A DNA stretch of 64,000 nucleotides from Gemmatimonadales bacterium UBA7889. Lineage in GTDB: Bacteria; Gemmatimonadota; Gemmatimonadetes; Longimicrobiales; Gaopeijiaceae. The notes beneath the pieces were generated by a model. It had not been told where the DNA came from. It did no database searches and worked only from the letters and a program-made list of their open reading frames with translations. Each line of letters begins with the position of its first letter. Position 1 is the first letter of the stretch. The stretch covers positions 1 to 64,000 of the forward strand of contig DLRL01000029.1 of the NCBI GenBank assembly GCA_002501085.1, given 5' to 3'. Shown in pieces: positions 35,814 to 44,511 of this stretch. The position numbers and the translations under genes were made by a program.

Positions 35814-37420
35814 CGCGTATGGGAAGGCTCGAGGAGGGCGAGCACACGCTCAAGCATTTCGGAATAATACGTTTGCACGTTTGCACGTGTAAGCGGAATC
35901 CACTCGTCTACGGCCGCTGGATTACCTTCCGCAATTTCCCCATTCGGTCGAATTGTGTGCCCGATATTCCACATGAAGGCGACCACCGGTTGGTCGGTAC
36001 CAGGAAAACTCAGAACCTCTTCCCATTCCCAAGTGTTCGAATAGCCCCCCGGAGGCATCCCAACCACCGGCCCCAAGCCGTTGTCCACAATGATTGACAC
36101 GAACTGATCAAGGTGAGAACCACCGCTCGGCCCAGAAATGATACCTATGGGCCCACGAAAGTGCTTTTGAGCTGGCTCGAGTATCCCGTCAGACTCCTTT
36201 GGTGCATGGGCTAACTTGAACGGCACGTTTGAGCTGTACGGCTCCCCTCGGCTAAGCGCGCTAAGAACGTCGTCTTCCAACCATGAAATCAACCAGTTTC
36301 CATCGTCAATTGTCTCAGAGACTCCACCATCATTGATGTTACGGGCCGCGAAATCGAGTCGCTTGTCCTCGATAAAAGGTTCAGTCACATCACTGATCTT
36401 CAGGTTTCCGAACGTCGTTTTGAAAGGAAGTGGCTGAAGCCTTTGCATCGCATAAGCTCCGAGGGATCCACCTCGGCTACGTGTGACATCCATAACCAAT
36501 GCGTGATCCAACAATCCCCTGGATTCAGCGAATGCGACTAAAGCATCGACGTCAGGGACCATCGTTTCACGAAATCCCCTCCATACGAGAACGACAAAGC
36601 GGCGACTGTCTTCGGGGACAAACAAATCGAACGTGGGAGTGCTCAATTCCAGTACTAGACTCGGATAGTTCGGGTCTCCGGTGCCACTCCATGAGAGATC
36701 ACTTGGATCTCTAAAGGGCAATGAGTATGTGGACTCAGTGCCAGAAGAGGACCGAGTAACTAGAGTCAATTCCTTAGTTCGCAAATATCCTGGGAAGGCC
36801 GCTGTCGATAGTGTCATCGCTTCTGCAAGCTTCCAGCGTAAGGCAATCGAAGTAGAATATCTCATAAATGCTGTAGCAGAGTCATGCCAAGCATCGACTG
36901 GCATTCCATTAACCGTCAGAATTTGGTCTCCAATCGCAGGCAATTCCGGCCAACGTGGATCAATAGCTCGATCTCCAACGAAATAACCAGCATTCTCGTC
37001 CGAATAGTCCGGGAAAATCCTTACCGGTGCCTGTGCAGGTTCGATCGATTCTCCATTCAAGACATCTAATCCAGCGCTATCGGGAAGTTCAAGACCTCCA
37101 GCCACGAGGTAGAGATCTAAATGGCGGTCTCGGCGTGCATGGCTGAGCCGAGCAAGAGCGTAATACAAATCTTGCTCAGTATCTGCGGATACCACTACAT
37201 CGCGTAAGCGCCCCATTTCCTGAATGGGATCGAAGTTTAAGCGCTCATTCTTGACTGGTGAGAACGCTTCTCGCCGCTGGGTACGCGCGATAATAGTGTC
37301 GAAGAGTTCCGCCCGGAGTTCCGGGGTACCGGCCTTGGGAAAAGCGGCTTCCGAACACCCCATAACGGCTAGAGTGAGACCGAGAAAACTGAAGCCAATT
37401 AACTTCTGTAACATATTCAT
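35810..37420 (-). CDS. S41-like exported peptidase lipoprotein
   Basis: The protein has 536 residues. The signal has a lipobox (LTLAVMGC). A PDZ-like segment contains LPAIGDQILTVNGMPVDAW near 170. The S41 core has LDHALVMDVTRSRGGSLGAYA and RGPIGIISGPSGGSHLDQF, where Ser of GGS aligns with the catalytic Ser. The Lys of the Ser-Lys dyad is not obvious (GMPPGGYSN instead of TxGKG), so activity needs testing. I take the ATG at 37420, which gives a normal lipoprotein signal. It is first in an operon with 4-base overlaps. Confidence 0.72.
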   Translation of the reverse strand: MNMLQKLIGFSFLGLTLAVMGCSEAAFPKAGTPELRAELFDTIIARTQRREAFSPVKNERLNFDPIQEMGRLRDVVVSADTEQDLYYALARLSHARRDRHLDLYLVAGGLELPDSAGLDVLNGESIEPAQAPVRIFPDYSDENAGYFVGDRAIDPRWPELPAIGDQILTVNGMPVDAWHDSATAFMRYSTSIALRWKLAEAMTLSTAAFPGYLRTKELTLVTRSSSGTESTYSLPFRDPSDLSWSGTGDPNYPSLVLELSTPTFDLFVPEDSRRFVVLVWRGFRETMVPDVDALVAFAESRGLLDHALVMDVTRSRGGSLGAYAMQRLQPLPFKTTFGNLKISDVTEPFIEDKRLDFAARNINDGGVSETIDDGNWLISWLEDDVLSALSRGEPYSSNVPFKLAHAPKESDGILEPAQKHFRGPIGIISGPSGGSHLDQFVSIIVDNGLGPVVGMPPGGYSNTWEWEEVLSFPGTDQPVVAFMWNIGHTIRPNGEIAEGNPAAVDEWIPLTRANVQTYYSEMLERVLALLEPSHTR

Positions 37421-37620
37421 CTGCGTAAGTTGCCCTAGGGCTAGCACTCGGCAAGGGTGAATAAGTGTGAACCTCAGACAAACAGTCCAAACCCCAGAAT
37501 GAGATAAAACATCCTTCTTCACCTGAACCCAGGCTCATCTACAGGAAAGGTCTGGCCACGGACCTTGTGTTAACGCAATGTGTATCTGGAAAATCAAGTT
37601 AAGACATCGGAGACTGGGCC

Positions 37621-38124
37621 ATGATTAAGCACGCGACCTTCACTACTGCATTCCTGCTGATCTCTCTAGCAGGATGCGCGGAAGCGGAGGCGGGAGCCCT
37701 GGCTGAGATTACTGTCGCTGAAGTTCCTGTAAGTTCAGCACAGAGTATGCCCAACATTCTGGTCTATAAGACACCATCGTGTGGCTGCTGCAATGGCTGG
37801 ATTGAACATCTGCAAGCAGCCGGCTTCAGTGTTGAAGGTAGGAATCTCCGAGATTTGATGTCTATCAAGCGAGATGCTGGTGTGCCCGTCGGGCTATCCT
37901 CATGCCACACAGCGCTGGTCGAGGGCTATGTGGTAGAGGGGCATGTCCCAGTGGATCAAATCAAGCGAATGCTAGCCGAGCAACCAGATATCTCAGGAAT
38001 CGCCGTCCCAGGAATGCCAATCGGATCTCCTGGAATGGAAGGACCTAACGCGAAACCATACCAAGTCATTTCATTCGACGATTCAGGCAACGCGAGAGTA
38101 TACGCGGATATCGACCCTAGGTAA
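37621..38124 (+). CDS. DUF411 lipoprotein
   Basis: The protein has 167 residues with a lipobox (LISLAGC). The DUF411 core is clear: ILVYKTPSCGCCNGWIEHLQ with CGCC, then GVPVGLSSCHTALVEGYVVEGHVPVDQIKRML and a C-terminal GIAVPGMPIGSPGMEG, a Met-rich block. DUF411 proteins are periplasmic, often linked with copper handling. The CxCC and Met-rich end fit copper binding (inference). Confidence 0.9.
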   Translation: MIKHATFTTAFLLISLAGCAEAEAGALAEITVAEVPVSSAQSMPNILVYKTPSCGCCNGWIEHLQAAGFSVEGRNLRDLMSIKRDAGVPVGLSSCHTALVEGYVVEGHVPVDQIKRMLAEQPDISGIAVPGMPIGSPGMEGPNAKPYQVISFDDSGNARVYADIDPR

Positions 38125-38195
38125 GATCCCATCAGCTCTGAGTCGAGCTATCGGGAAACCGCCATATTCAGATTAGAGTGGACCCAGAGGGTCGA

Positions 38196-39284
38196 ATGAC
38201 TTCACCGATGCAAGTCGAAACGGACATCCGTAAGGCGGGAACAATTCCATCTCGCGTGTATTACGATCCTGAACTATACAATCATGCACGTGAACGCATT
38301 TTTGAGCGTAGTTGGCAGCTAGTCGGAGACACCGCACAGCTTAAAGCTCCGGGCCATGTCATCCCATTCACGTTACTTGAAGGATGTCTTGATGAGGCGC
38401 TTGTCCTTACCAGGAGTAATGACGGCATTGCTCATTGCTTAAGCAACGTCTGCACCCATCGGGGTACAATTGTCGTCGAGGGTGAAGGTCATCTTCAGAC
38501 GCTCCGTTGTCGCTATCATGGTCGTCGCTTTGATCTCGATGGGTGTTTCAAGTTCATGCCTGAGTTTGATGAGGTTGAGGACTTCCCTTCGGATTCAGAC
38601 AATCTTCCAAGCTTATCCCTCCACGAATGGGGGCCATTCTTTTTTTCATCGCTGGATCCCATGTGCGATTTTGGGGAGTGGATCCGGCCAGTAGCTGAAA
38701 GGATGGACTGGCTTCGGCCTGAAAAATGCCAAGCACGTCCGGATCTGTCACAGGACTATCTGATACAAGCCAATTGGGCACTTTACTGTGACAACTACCT
38801 CGAAGGCTTTCACGTCCCTTATGTGCATGCTGGAAGCTTGGGCGACAAGCTCGACTACGAGCAATACCACACAGAGGTACATGAATGGGGTAGCGTACAA
38901 ATCGGCATAGCAAAGGACGGAGAACCGGCTTTTGATCTACCTAAAGGCCATCCTGACTACGGCAAACAAATAGCGAGCTATTATTTCTGGCTTTTTCCAA
39001 ACCTCATGTTGAATTTCTATCTATGGGGTATCTCTGTGAATATCGTTCAGCCCATTGGACCAACGACGACTCGCATCATTTACCAATCATATGTCTCCGA
39101 CGCCAGTAAACTCGGCGAGGGCGCGGGATCGAACCTCTACAGAATTGAAATGGAGGATGAAGAGATCGTAGAATCAGCGCAAAAAGGCGTGCGCTCTAGA
39201 CTTTATGATCGTGGGAGATACAGTCCTAGCCGTGAGAAAGGCCCGCACCATTTCCATCGGCTGCTTGCGTCATTCCTTGGATAG
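38196..39284 (+). CDS. Rieske [2Fe-2S] ring-hydroxylating oxygenase alpha-subunit-like
   Basis: The protein has about 362 residues. Rieske site: CLSNVCTHRGTIVVEG then LRCRYHGRRFDL (C-x-H...C-x2-H). Mononuclear iron site: YCDNYLEGFHVPYVHAGS (Asp/His/His). It is a single-subunit form, and no beta subunit or ferredoxin reductase gene lies nearby, so electrons must come from elsewhere. Substrate unknown. I chose the ATG at 38196, which has GAGGG just upstream, over a GTG at 38178. A beta-barrel gene follows after 15 bases. Confidence 0.88.
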   Translation: MTSPMQVETDIRKAGTIPSRVYYDPELYNHARERIFERSWQLVGDTAQLKAPGHVIPFTLLEGCLDEALVLTRSNDGIAHCLSNVCTHRGTIVVEGEGHLQTLRCRYHGRRFDLDGCFKFMPEFDEVEDFPSDSDNLPSLSLHEWGPFFFSSLDPMCDFGEWIRPVAERMDWLRPEKCQARPDLSQDYLIQANWALYCDNYLEGFHVPYVHAGSLGDKLDYEQYHTEVHEWGSVQIGIAKDGEPAFDLPKGHPDYGKQIASYYFWLFPNLMLNFYLWGISVNIVQPIGPTTTRIIYQSYVSDASKLGEGAGSNLYRIEMEDEEIVESAQKGVRSRLYDRGRYSPSREKGPHHFHRLLASFLG

Positions 39285-39299
39285 GGACTCAGACACCGC

Positions 39300-39848
39300 A
39301 TGAAACGAACCTGGTTTTCAATGATCACAGTCACTGGAATCATGATGCTGGTGATACTCATCACCCCACTTGGTGTGAACGGTCAACGGCGTGGGCAGGA
39401 GGAAGCCACCTCCCAGAGGTGGAGCCCAGTCTCGATTGGCTTATACGTGGGATATGATAATCAGCCGTCGGGTGAGGTCGCGGGTGCACAGATGCGTATC
39501 CCGGTGCTCCCAAGTGGTACTGTTGAACTTATTTCGGGTGCTAACATCACGTTCCTAAATCAACTCAAGGAGTACCAGTTCAATCTTGAGGCTGTATATA
39601 ACACCGGAACAACGGCAGGTGGACTCTACTTAGGTGGTGGGTTGGCTTGGAGGAACACGATGTTTGGCTCCGAGCTAACTGCTGGGCGCAGAACTGTTCG
39701 AGGCTACAGCATAGTTGGTGGGCTAAAGGCTGGAGGCATTGCTGGTACTCCTTTCAGCCCACAACTCGAGGTCCGTTGGACCTTCCTAAAGGAGACAGCG
39801 CTCAACCCCAGAGTTATCAGCTTGGGTGTGAATGTCGCGCTATGGTGA
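39300..39848 (+). CDS. Small outer-membrane beta-barrel-like protein
   Basis: The protein has 182 residues with a signal peptide (MITVTGIMMLVILITPLGVNGQ). It has amphipathic strands with Gly/Tyr turns (VSIGLYVGYDNQPSGEVAG, YQFNLEAVYNTGTTAGGLYLGGGLAWRN, PFSPQLEVRWTFLKE) and a C-terminal strand LGVNVALW. It ends in an aromatic residue, as OMP barrels do. It is cotranscribed with the Rieske oxygenase. The family is not recognised. Confidence 0.6.
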   Translation: MKRTWFSMITVTGIMMLVILITPLGVNGQRRGQEEATSQRWSPVSIGLYVGYDNQPSGEVAGAQMRIPVLPSGTVELISGANITFLNQLKEYQFNLEAVYNTGTTAGGLYLGGGLAWRNTMFGSELTAGRRTVRGYSIVGGLKAGGIAGTPFSPQLEVRWTFLKETALNPRVISLGVNVALW

Positions 39849-39938
39849 ACTGGTCCTAGAAATAAGTGGCCTGTCAGACAGATAAATTTGGACCCAGGCT
39901 CTCTTCAAGATCATGCTGAGTTCTAATCCGCTAGTGAC

Positions 39939-41120
39939 CTAGGACTGTGTTCCCTTACGCCACCAGGCACTAGGACTCACCCGGTTAGAGGGCATGAAGA
40001 GGTCAGCCATCCAGAGTGCAATTCGACGTAACGGGGTACCGGCAAGCCATAACCACATCCGCGACCAGAAACCCCTAAGATCCCTGTTATAGGGACAGAC
40101 TCGCACACATATCGAACAGTCCGAGTTCTGATTTGTCCAGAACTTGAAGCATGGTTCCGCATCAACTGTCCACTTTCGAACGCCACGAATATTCGACTTG
40201 TTGTAAACAACATCTGAAGGATCGCCATCCGGAATTGCGTTGACGGGACATGCATCAGAACAACGACGGCAGATCTTGCAGAATTCCGTTACACCAAAAG
40301 TCTTCGGATAATCATGGGCGAGTGGCAAATCAGTGAAGATCTTACCAATTCGCACCCGAGGACCAAATTCCTTCGTGATAAGGAGGCCATGCCGACCATA
40401 TTCACCAAGCCCCGCCTTGAGTGCGTACGGAATCGCGAGGGCTGTGTCATTCATCGTGGCGACTGCCCTGTATCCGAGGTTGATCACATACTGAGCTAGA
40501 CCAAGCAAGACAAGGGTATCTTGCGAGTAGCCGACACCAGTCGCTGTGCCACTGAGCGCCGAGGGCACCGTCTCGATCAAACCCTTGTCCATTTCCTGAA
40601 CAATTACGATGACGTTTGGTAGGTCGGTAGGGAGTTCCTGTTCCTTCTCTGTTTCACCCTTTCGGCTATAGGCGTGAGTGTAAACCCACCGCTTATCGTA
40701 AGCCGTGATCCCAACGAGATCAGCGCCAAACACTTTGGCTACGTGCTTGATTTCACGGCTCATATCAGTAGGGGATTCAACCTCAATAGACTCTTCTGGA
40801 CCTTGCCGGTGGACGGTAAAGGGATCAAGAAAACCCTCTCGACGGTTCTGATCCTCTTTTAGTTCAGCGAAGATGTCAGGCAGGTGCCAAGAAGCGTTGC
40901 GGAGCGCATAATCACGCTGCCTGAAGCCTTCTGCCGACTTCCATTCCTTCAATGGGGTTCGATAGGTCTCGAAGAAGCGATCAGTCTTCTCTGACCTTAC
41001 TTCCGAGTCCCAAAATGCCCGAGAATAGATGTCATTCTTCTGATTGAAGCGCTCAAATGAGTCTAGGACTTCAAAACCCGCATCCAAATCCTTCTCAGCA
41101 GGATCAAAGTCTTCACTCAT
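39939..41120 (-). CDS. Reductive-dehalogenase-like double [4Fe-4S] protein, no export signal
   Basis: The protein has about 393 residues. From residue ~20 it reads FERFNQKNDIYSRAFWD, and later LGYRAVATMNDTALAIPYALKAGLGEYGRHGLLITKEFGPRVRIGKIFTDLPL, typical of RdhA-type cobalamin enzymes. Two cluster sites follow: FCKICRRCSDACPVNAIP and CFKFWTNQNSDCSICVRVCP. It lacks a Tat signal and there is no rdhB membrane anchor gene nearby. A hydrophobic aromatic C-terminal stretch may contact the membrane. It could instead be a related corrinoid reductase. QueG is less likely because of the long N-terminus and motif spacing. AGGAG lies 7 bases before the ATG. Confidence 0.75.
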   Translation of the reverse strand: MSEDFDPAEKDLDAGFEVLDSFERFNQKNDIYSRAFWDSEVRSEKTDRFFETYRTPLKEWKSAEGFRQRDYALRNASWHLPDIFAELKEDQNRREGFLDPFTVHRQGPEESIEVESPTDMSREIKHVAKVFGADLVGITAYDKRWVYTHAYSRKGETEKEQELPTDLPNVIVIVQEMDKGLIETVPSALSGTATGVGYSQDTLVLLGLAQYVINLGYRAVATMNDTALAIPYALKAGLGEYGRHGLLITKEFGPRVRIGKIFTDLPLAHDYPKTFGVTEFCKICRRCSDACPVNAIPDGDPSDVVYNKSNIRGVRKWTVDAEPCFKFWTNQNSDCSICVRVCPYNRDLRGFWSRMWLWLAGTPLRRIALWMADLFMPSNRVSPSAWWRKGTQS

Positions 41121-41288
41121 CACTTCTCTCCTAAGGGACGATTACCCGATGGGCGAGAGCCCGTATTCACGAGATCAACGTAGGATCGATATCTGGTTGG
41201 GCAACGTATTAGCTGTATCGCATGACATCTCTAAGACCGTCAATAGGACCTAAGAATACCCGTTACCACCAGAGCCAACAGTGAAATC

Positions 41289-43016
41289 TTACTCTAGGTC
41301 TGAAGGCATTGTCACCGAACGATCATGTGTCGTACGAAGTGGCAGCTCAGGTATGCGAATCGCTAGTATTCCACCGAGAGCTGTCATGATGGTGGCAAGC
41401 CAATAAATCCGTGTAGTGGCCAGCGCGAATGCAGCCTTGACCGCCTCAGCTACTTCCTCTGCAACGCGCTCTCCTTCTGCCATGATTAACGCGGCCTCAG
41501 CTACGGGCTCAGTGGCCGCTATACTTTGGTACGTTGCCCGTACAAGATTCGGCAACTCAGCTCCGCCACTCGAAACGAATTCTTCCGCAACAATGCCGCG
41601 ATCGATCACTTCTATCGGCATATCTATCGAAGAGAAGGCTACCCAAAGTGTCGTCCCGAGCAGGGAGCCCATAAGGGCCGCACCCACAGTGGCGCCAATT
41701 TGGCGAAAGAAAAGCGATGCACTTGTGACCTGGCCGATGAAACGAACATCAGCTGCATTTTGGACTGCGAGGGTAAAAAGCGGCATCGCGGGTCCCACTC
41801 CTAGGCCACACATCACCGTAAAAATCGCAACCCGACTATAAGGGACTTCCGGACCCATCGTAGCAAGTAGACTTGTAGCCGAGATAAAAATTAGAGATCC
41901 CAGAACAATTTGAAGTCTATACCCCACGCGATTCACAATCTGACCCGCGAGCGTAGCAGAAAAGACTATTCCTAAAGAGAACGGAATCAGGGCCGCTCCT
42001 GCTTGTGTTGCAGATACTCCTAAAACATTCACCAGAAATAGGGGCAAGAAGAGTGAGACAGACATTAATGATGCCCCGAAAAAGAAGGTCGACGCATTCG
42101 CCCTTCGGAATACGGGGTCAGCAAAAAGTCGCATCTCAAGAATCGGCCCAGGAGCGATGCGAGAACGCCGCACAAAAGCCGCTAGCAGCAAGCACCCAGT
42201 AAGAATTAAACAGATAGTCAGCCAGGACCTCAGAGTCGTATTTGTCTCCAACCCAGGGAGCCAGGGATAGCTTCTCTTATCGAGTTGTAATGCGAGCGTG
42301 GCTGGTATCAACCCGCCCAGTAACAAGGCGGCCCCAATTAAGTCAGGCTTAACCGCACCTTTCGGTGGATCGAGCCTAGGCATACGACGGATAATGACCC
42401 AGAGGACTAGCCCGCCAACAGGTACGTTCACATAGAAGACCCAACGCCAACCTTCTACTCCTGGAATCAGTCCACCTGCATGATCTGTTAGTAGTCCACC
42501 GATTAGCGGCCCTAAGACCGAGGCAATTCCAAACACCGCACCTACAAATCCCTGGTATTTTCCTCTCTCTGCAGGAGTGAATAAATCAGCTATCACAATG
42601 AAAGTCATTGCGAAGAGCCCGCCCCCACCTGCGCCCTGAATACCCCTGAACAGCACAAGCTGAGACATCCCATCACCAATCAGGGGGAGATTCCCAAATT
42701 CCCCGGCAAGTCCACAGAGCATCGAGCCACCGAGAAAGAGGACGATCGCGCAAAGCGTCACGATCTTCCTCGAGTATGTGTCGGCCAGCTTACCGTATAC
42801 TAGAGCCAAGGATGTGGAAGCCAGAAGATATGAAGTGGCAACCCATGCATAGCGCTCAACCCCAGCCAAGTCCTCTATCATACTAGGGAGCGCGGTTGCT
42901 ACGATCGTCTGGTCTAACGCCGCTAGGAAGAGTGCAAGCAGAATGGAAACATAGATAATCATCCGATCACGTCCTGAGACCGGCGTGCCTGCGTCATTCG
43001 TGCTAGATATGGACAT
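41289..43016 (-). CDS. 14-TM MFS drug exporter (EmrB/QacA, DHA2 family)
   Basis: The protein has about 575 residues. The DHA2 motif LDQTIVATALPSM is at the end of TM1, followed by WVATSYLLASTSLALVYGKLADTYSRK (motif A) and FRGIQGAGGGGLFAMTFIVIAD, and 14 hydrophobic segments. It exports hydrophobic or toxic compounds using proton motive force. An odd Glu/Ala-rich loop near 500-540 precedes the last segment. I start at the ATG at 43016. Upstream in-frame codons to 43055 have no support. Confidence 0.88.
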   Translation of the reverse strand: MSISSTNDAGTPVSGRDRMIIYVSILLALFLAALDQTIVATALPSMIEDLAGVERYAWVATSYLLASTSLALVYGKLADTYSRKIVTLCAIVLFLGGSMLCGLAGEFGNLPLIGDGMSQLVLFRGIQGAGGGGLFAMTFIVIADLFTPAERGKYQGFVGAVFGIASVLGPLIGGLLTDHAGGLIPGVEGWRWVFYVNVPVGGLVLWVIIRRMPRLDPPKGAVKPDLIGAALLLGGLIPATLALQLDKRSYPWLPGLETNTTLRSWLTICLILTGCLLLAAFVRRSRIAPGPILEMRLFADPVFRRANASTFFFGASLMSVSLFLPLFLVNVLGVSATQAGAALIPFSLGIVFSATLAGQIVNRVGYRLQIVLGSLIFISATSLLATMGPEVPYSRVAIFTVMCGLGVGPAMPLFTLAVQNAADVRFIGQVTSASLFFRQIGATVGAALMGSLLGTTLWVAFSSIDMPIEVIDRGIVAEEFVSSGGAELPNLVRATYQSIAATEPVAEAALIMAEGERVAEEVAEAVKAAFALATTRIYWLATIMTALGGILAIRIPELPLRTTHDRSVTMPSDLE

Positions 43017-43234
43017 AAGCGCGAAACATAACCACGCACGGCACAGAAGAACCAAGTCCGCTTGTGCTCAGAGTCGTCTAAGGTCAGTGTAGAATCGTGT
43101 CCTGCCAAACACGATTAAGCATGGAGATCAGACCTGGATTGTAAGGGGAGTAGCCTACCACCTTTCAAGCGCTACGAATCCGGGAAACCTCCCTGCCTCA
43201 CCTTCGTTGGTCACTAGATAAGGGAAGGAAATTG

Positions 43235-43666
43235 ATGATCGCTGAACACAACACGATCCTGTGTGAAACCAATGGAGATAACCACATCATTGACCTAACA
43301 TCCAATGTACAAGAGACAGTGGCTGAATCTGGTATCAATACTGGGCAGGCTGCACTCTTGGTACACGGCTCGACCGCGGCATTGTCCACGCTTGAATACG
43401 AGCCCGGGCTAGTCAATTACGACATTCGCACCGCGATGGAGCGCCTCGCACCGCATGATGCTTACTATAAGCATGAGGAGACATGGCACGACGATAACGG
43501 CCATAGTCATGTGCGCGCCTCTACCGTGGGACCTTCTCTAGCGCTTCCGATTGTAGACGGGCTTGTCCCACTGGGAACTTGGCAACAGATCGTGCTCATC
43601 GACTTCGACACTCGTCCCCGTAAGCGCACGGTTCATTTGAGTATGATAGGAATAGCAAAATCGTGA
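43235..43666 (+). CDS. YjbQ/UPF0047 family protein
   Basis: The protein has 143 residues. Matches to YjbQ/UPF0047 are LLVHGSTAALSTLEYEPGL, ERLAPHDAYYKHEETWHDDNGHSHVRAS and LGTWQQIVLIDFDTRPRKRTV, with the conserved H, E and D residues. The family is described as a secondary thiamine-phosphate synthase, with its cellular role uncertain. AAGGAA lies about 6 bases before the ATG. Confidence 0.93.
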   Translation: MIAEHNTILCETNGDNHIIDLTSNVQETVAESGINTGQAALLVHGSTAALSTLEYEPGLVNYDIRTAMERLAPHDAYYKHEETWHDDNGHSHVRASTVGPSLALPIVDGLVPLGTWQQIVLIDFDTRPRKRTVHLSMIGIAKS

Positions 43667-43701
43667 TGGGGGTCTAGATGGGGTCGGAACTGGGGTGTAA
43701 C

Positions 43702-44460
43702 TCAAGTTGAGTACATGAATTCAGCGACGACTTTCACCCAATGTCGAGGCCGTTCCAAATGCACGGTGTGTCCCGCACCAGGAACGATGCACAACTGAGC
43801 TTCTGGGAGCACAGCAGTCATTTGTTCTCCGATCTCAACAAACTTGGTATCAAGCTCTCCTGCAATAATAAGTGTCCGAGTTTGGATGCTGGGCAGGGCT
43901 TCCCAAAGGGATGGCAGTGCTCCAGTCCCCAAGCCCCTAAGTGCAGAAGCCAAACCAGCCTCGGTATTGCGGAGTCGCTGAGCATGGCGCTTTGCACGTA
44001 CGGGATTAGGGAGCTGAAGTTGACTCTCAAAAAGCGGGAGACTTTCCCATCGTCTGATGAACTCCCTGACACCGTGGGATTCTATCTCACATGCTAGCGC
44101 TTCATCATTCGCCTGCCGCCCTAACCTCTCGGCTTCCGTAGCAAGTCCCGGAGAAGCTGATTCTAGAATTAAACGGCGCACCTTTGTTGGGTAAGCAGCC
44201 GCAAAGTGGAGAGCAACCCGTCCCCCCATCGAATAGCCAATTAGGTCTGTGGGCCAAACTCCAGCGTGTTCAACCCGAGTGAGTGTTGCTTCAAGAGAGA
44301 AATGTCTAGGGTCTAGATCAGCGGAGTGACTCCCATGACCTGGAAGGTCACAGAGGACAGGCGAGCAACCTACAGAGACAAGTCCATCTGAGATTAACCG
44401 TCCCCATGAATCAGATGACCCGGTGAAGCCGTGGAGTAGCACTGGATGGTGGTGAATCAG
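43702..44460 (-). CDS. menH: Alpha/beta hydrolase, probable MenH (SHCHC synthase)
   Basis: The protein has about 252 residues. VLLHGFTGSSDSWGRL (oxyanion region), LIGYSMGGRVALHFA (nucleophile Ser of G-Y-S-M-G-G, diagnostic for MenH) and AGELDTKF/PGAGHTVHLERP (Asp and His of the triad) fit MenH, which eliminates pyruvate from SEPHCHC. The first ATG/GTG/TTG is a GTG at 44442, but that cuts into the first beta-strand and has no ribosome binding site. GGGAGAG lies 6 bases before a CTG at 44460 (or 9 before an ATT at 44457), so a rare start is likely. It lies 16 kb from the men operon and diverges from an SDR gene. Confidence 0.8.
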   Translation of the reverse strand: MIHHHPVLLHGFTGSSDSWGRLISDGLVSVGCSPVLCDLPGHGSHSADLDPRHFSLEATLTRVEHAGVWPTDLIGYSMGGRVALHFAAAYPTKVRRLILESASPGLATEAERLGRQANDEALACEIESHGVREFIRRWESLPLFESQLQLPNPVRAKRHAQRLRNTEAGLASALRGLGTGALPSLWEALPSIQTRTLIIAGELDTKFVEIGEQMTAVLPEAQLCIVPGAGHTVHLERPRHWVKVVAEFMYST

Positions 44461-44466
44461 TTCAGG

Positions 44467-44474
44467 CTCTCCCT
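44467..44474 (-). promoter_or_regulatory. Ribosome binding site pointing to a CTG/ATT start of menH
   Basis: On the minus strand it reads AGGGAGAG, 6 bases before CTG at 44460. The only standard starts in frame lie 18 bases further on and have no such site. Confidence 0.55.
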
Positions 44475-44511
44475 ACTTGCAGAGCCCTCGGCCCAAGAGA
44501 AGCTTGCTGGA

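Noticed and set aside
39939..41120. Assignment as epoxyqueuosine reductase QueG
   Set aside because: The long N-terminal part with FERFNQKNDIYSRAFWD and the cluster spacing resemble RdhA more. QueG remains a weak alternative noted in the entry.
41124..41288. Possible tRNA or small RNA in this gap
   Set aside because: I could not build a cloverleaf or find a GTTCRA T-loop with paired stems, and no terminator follows.
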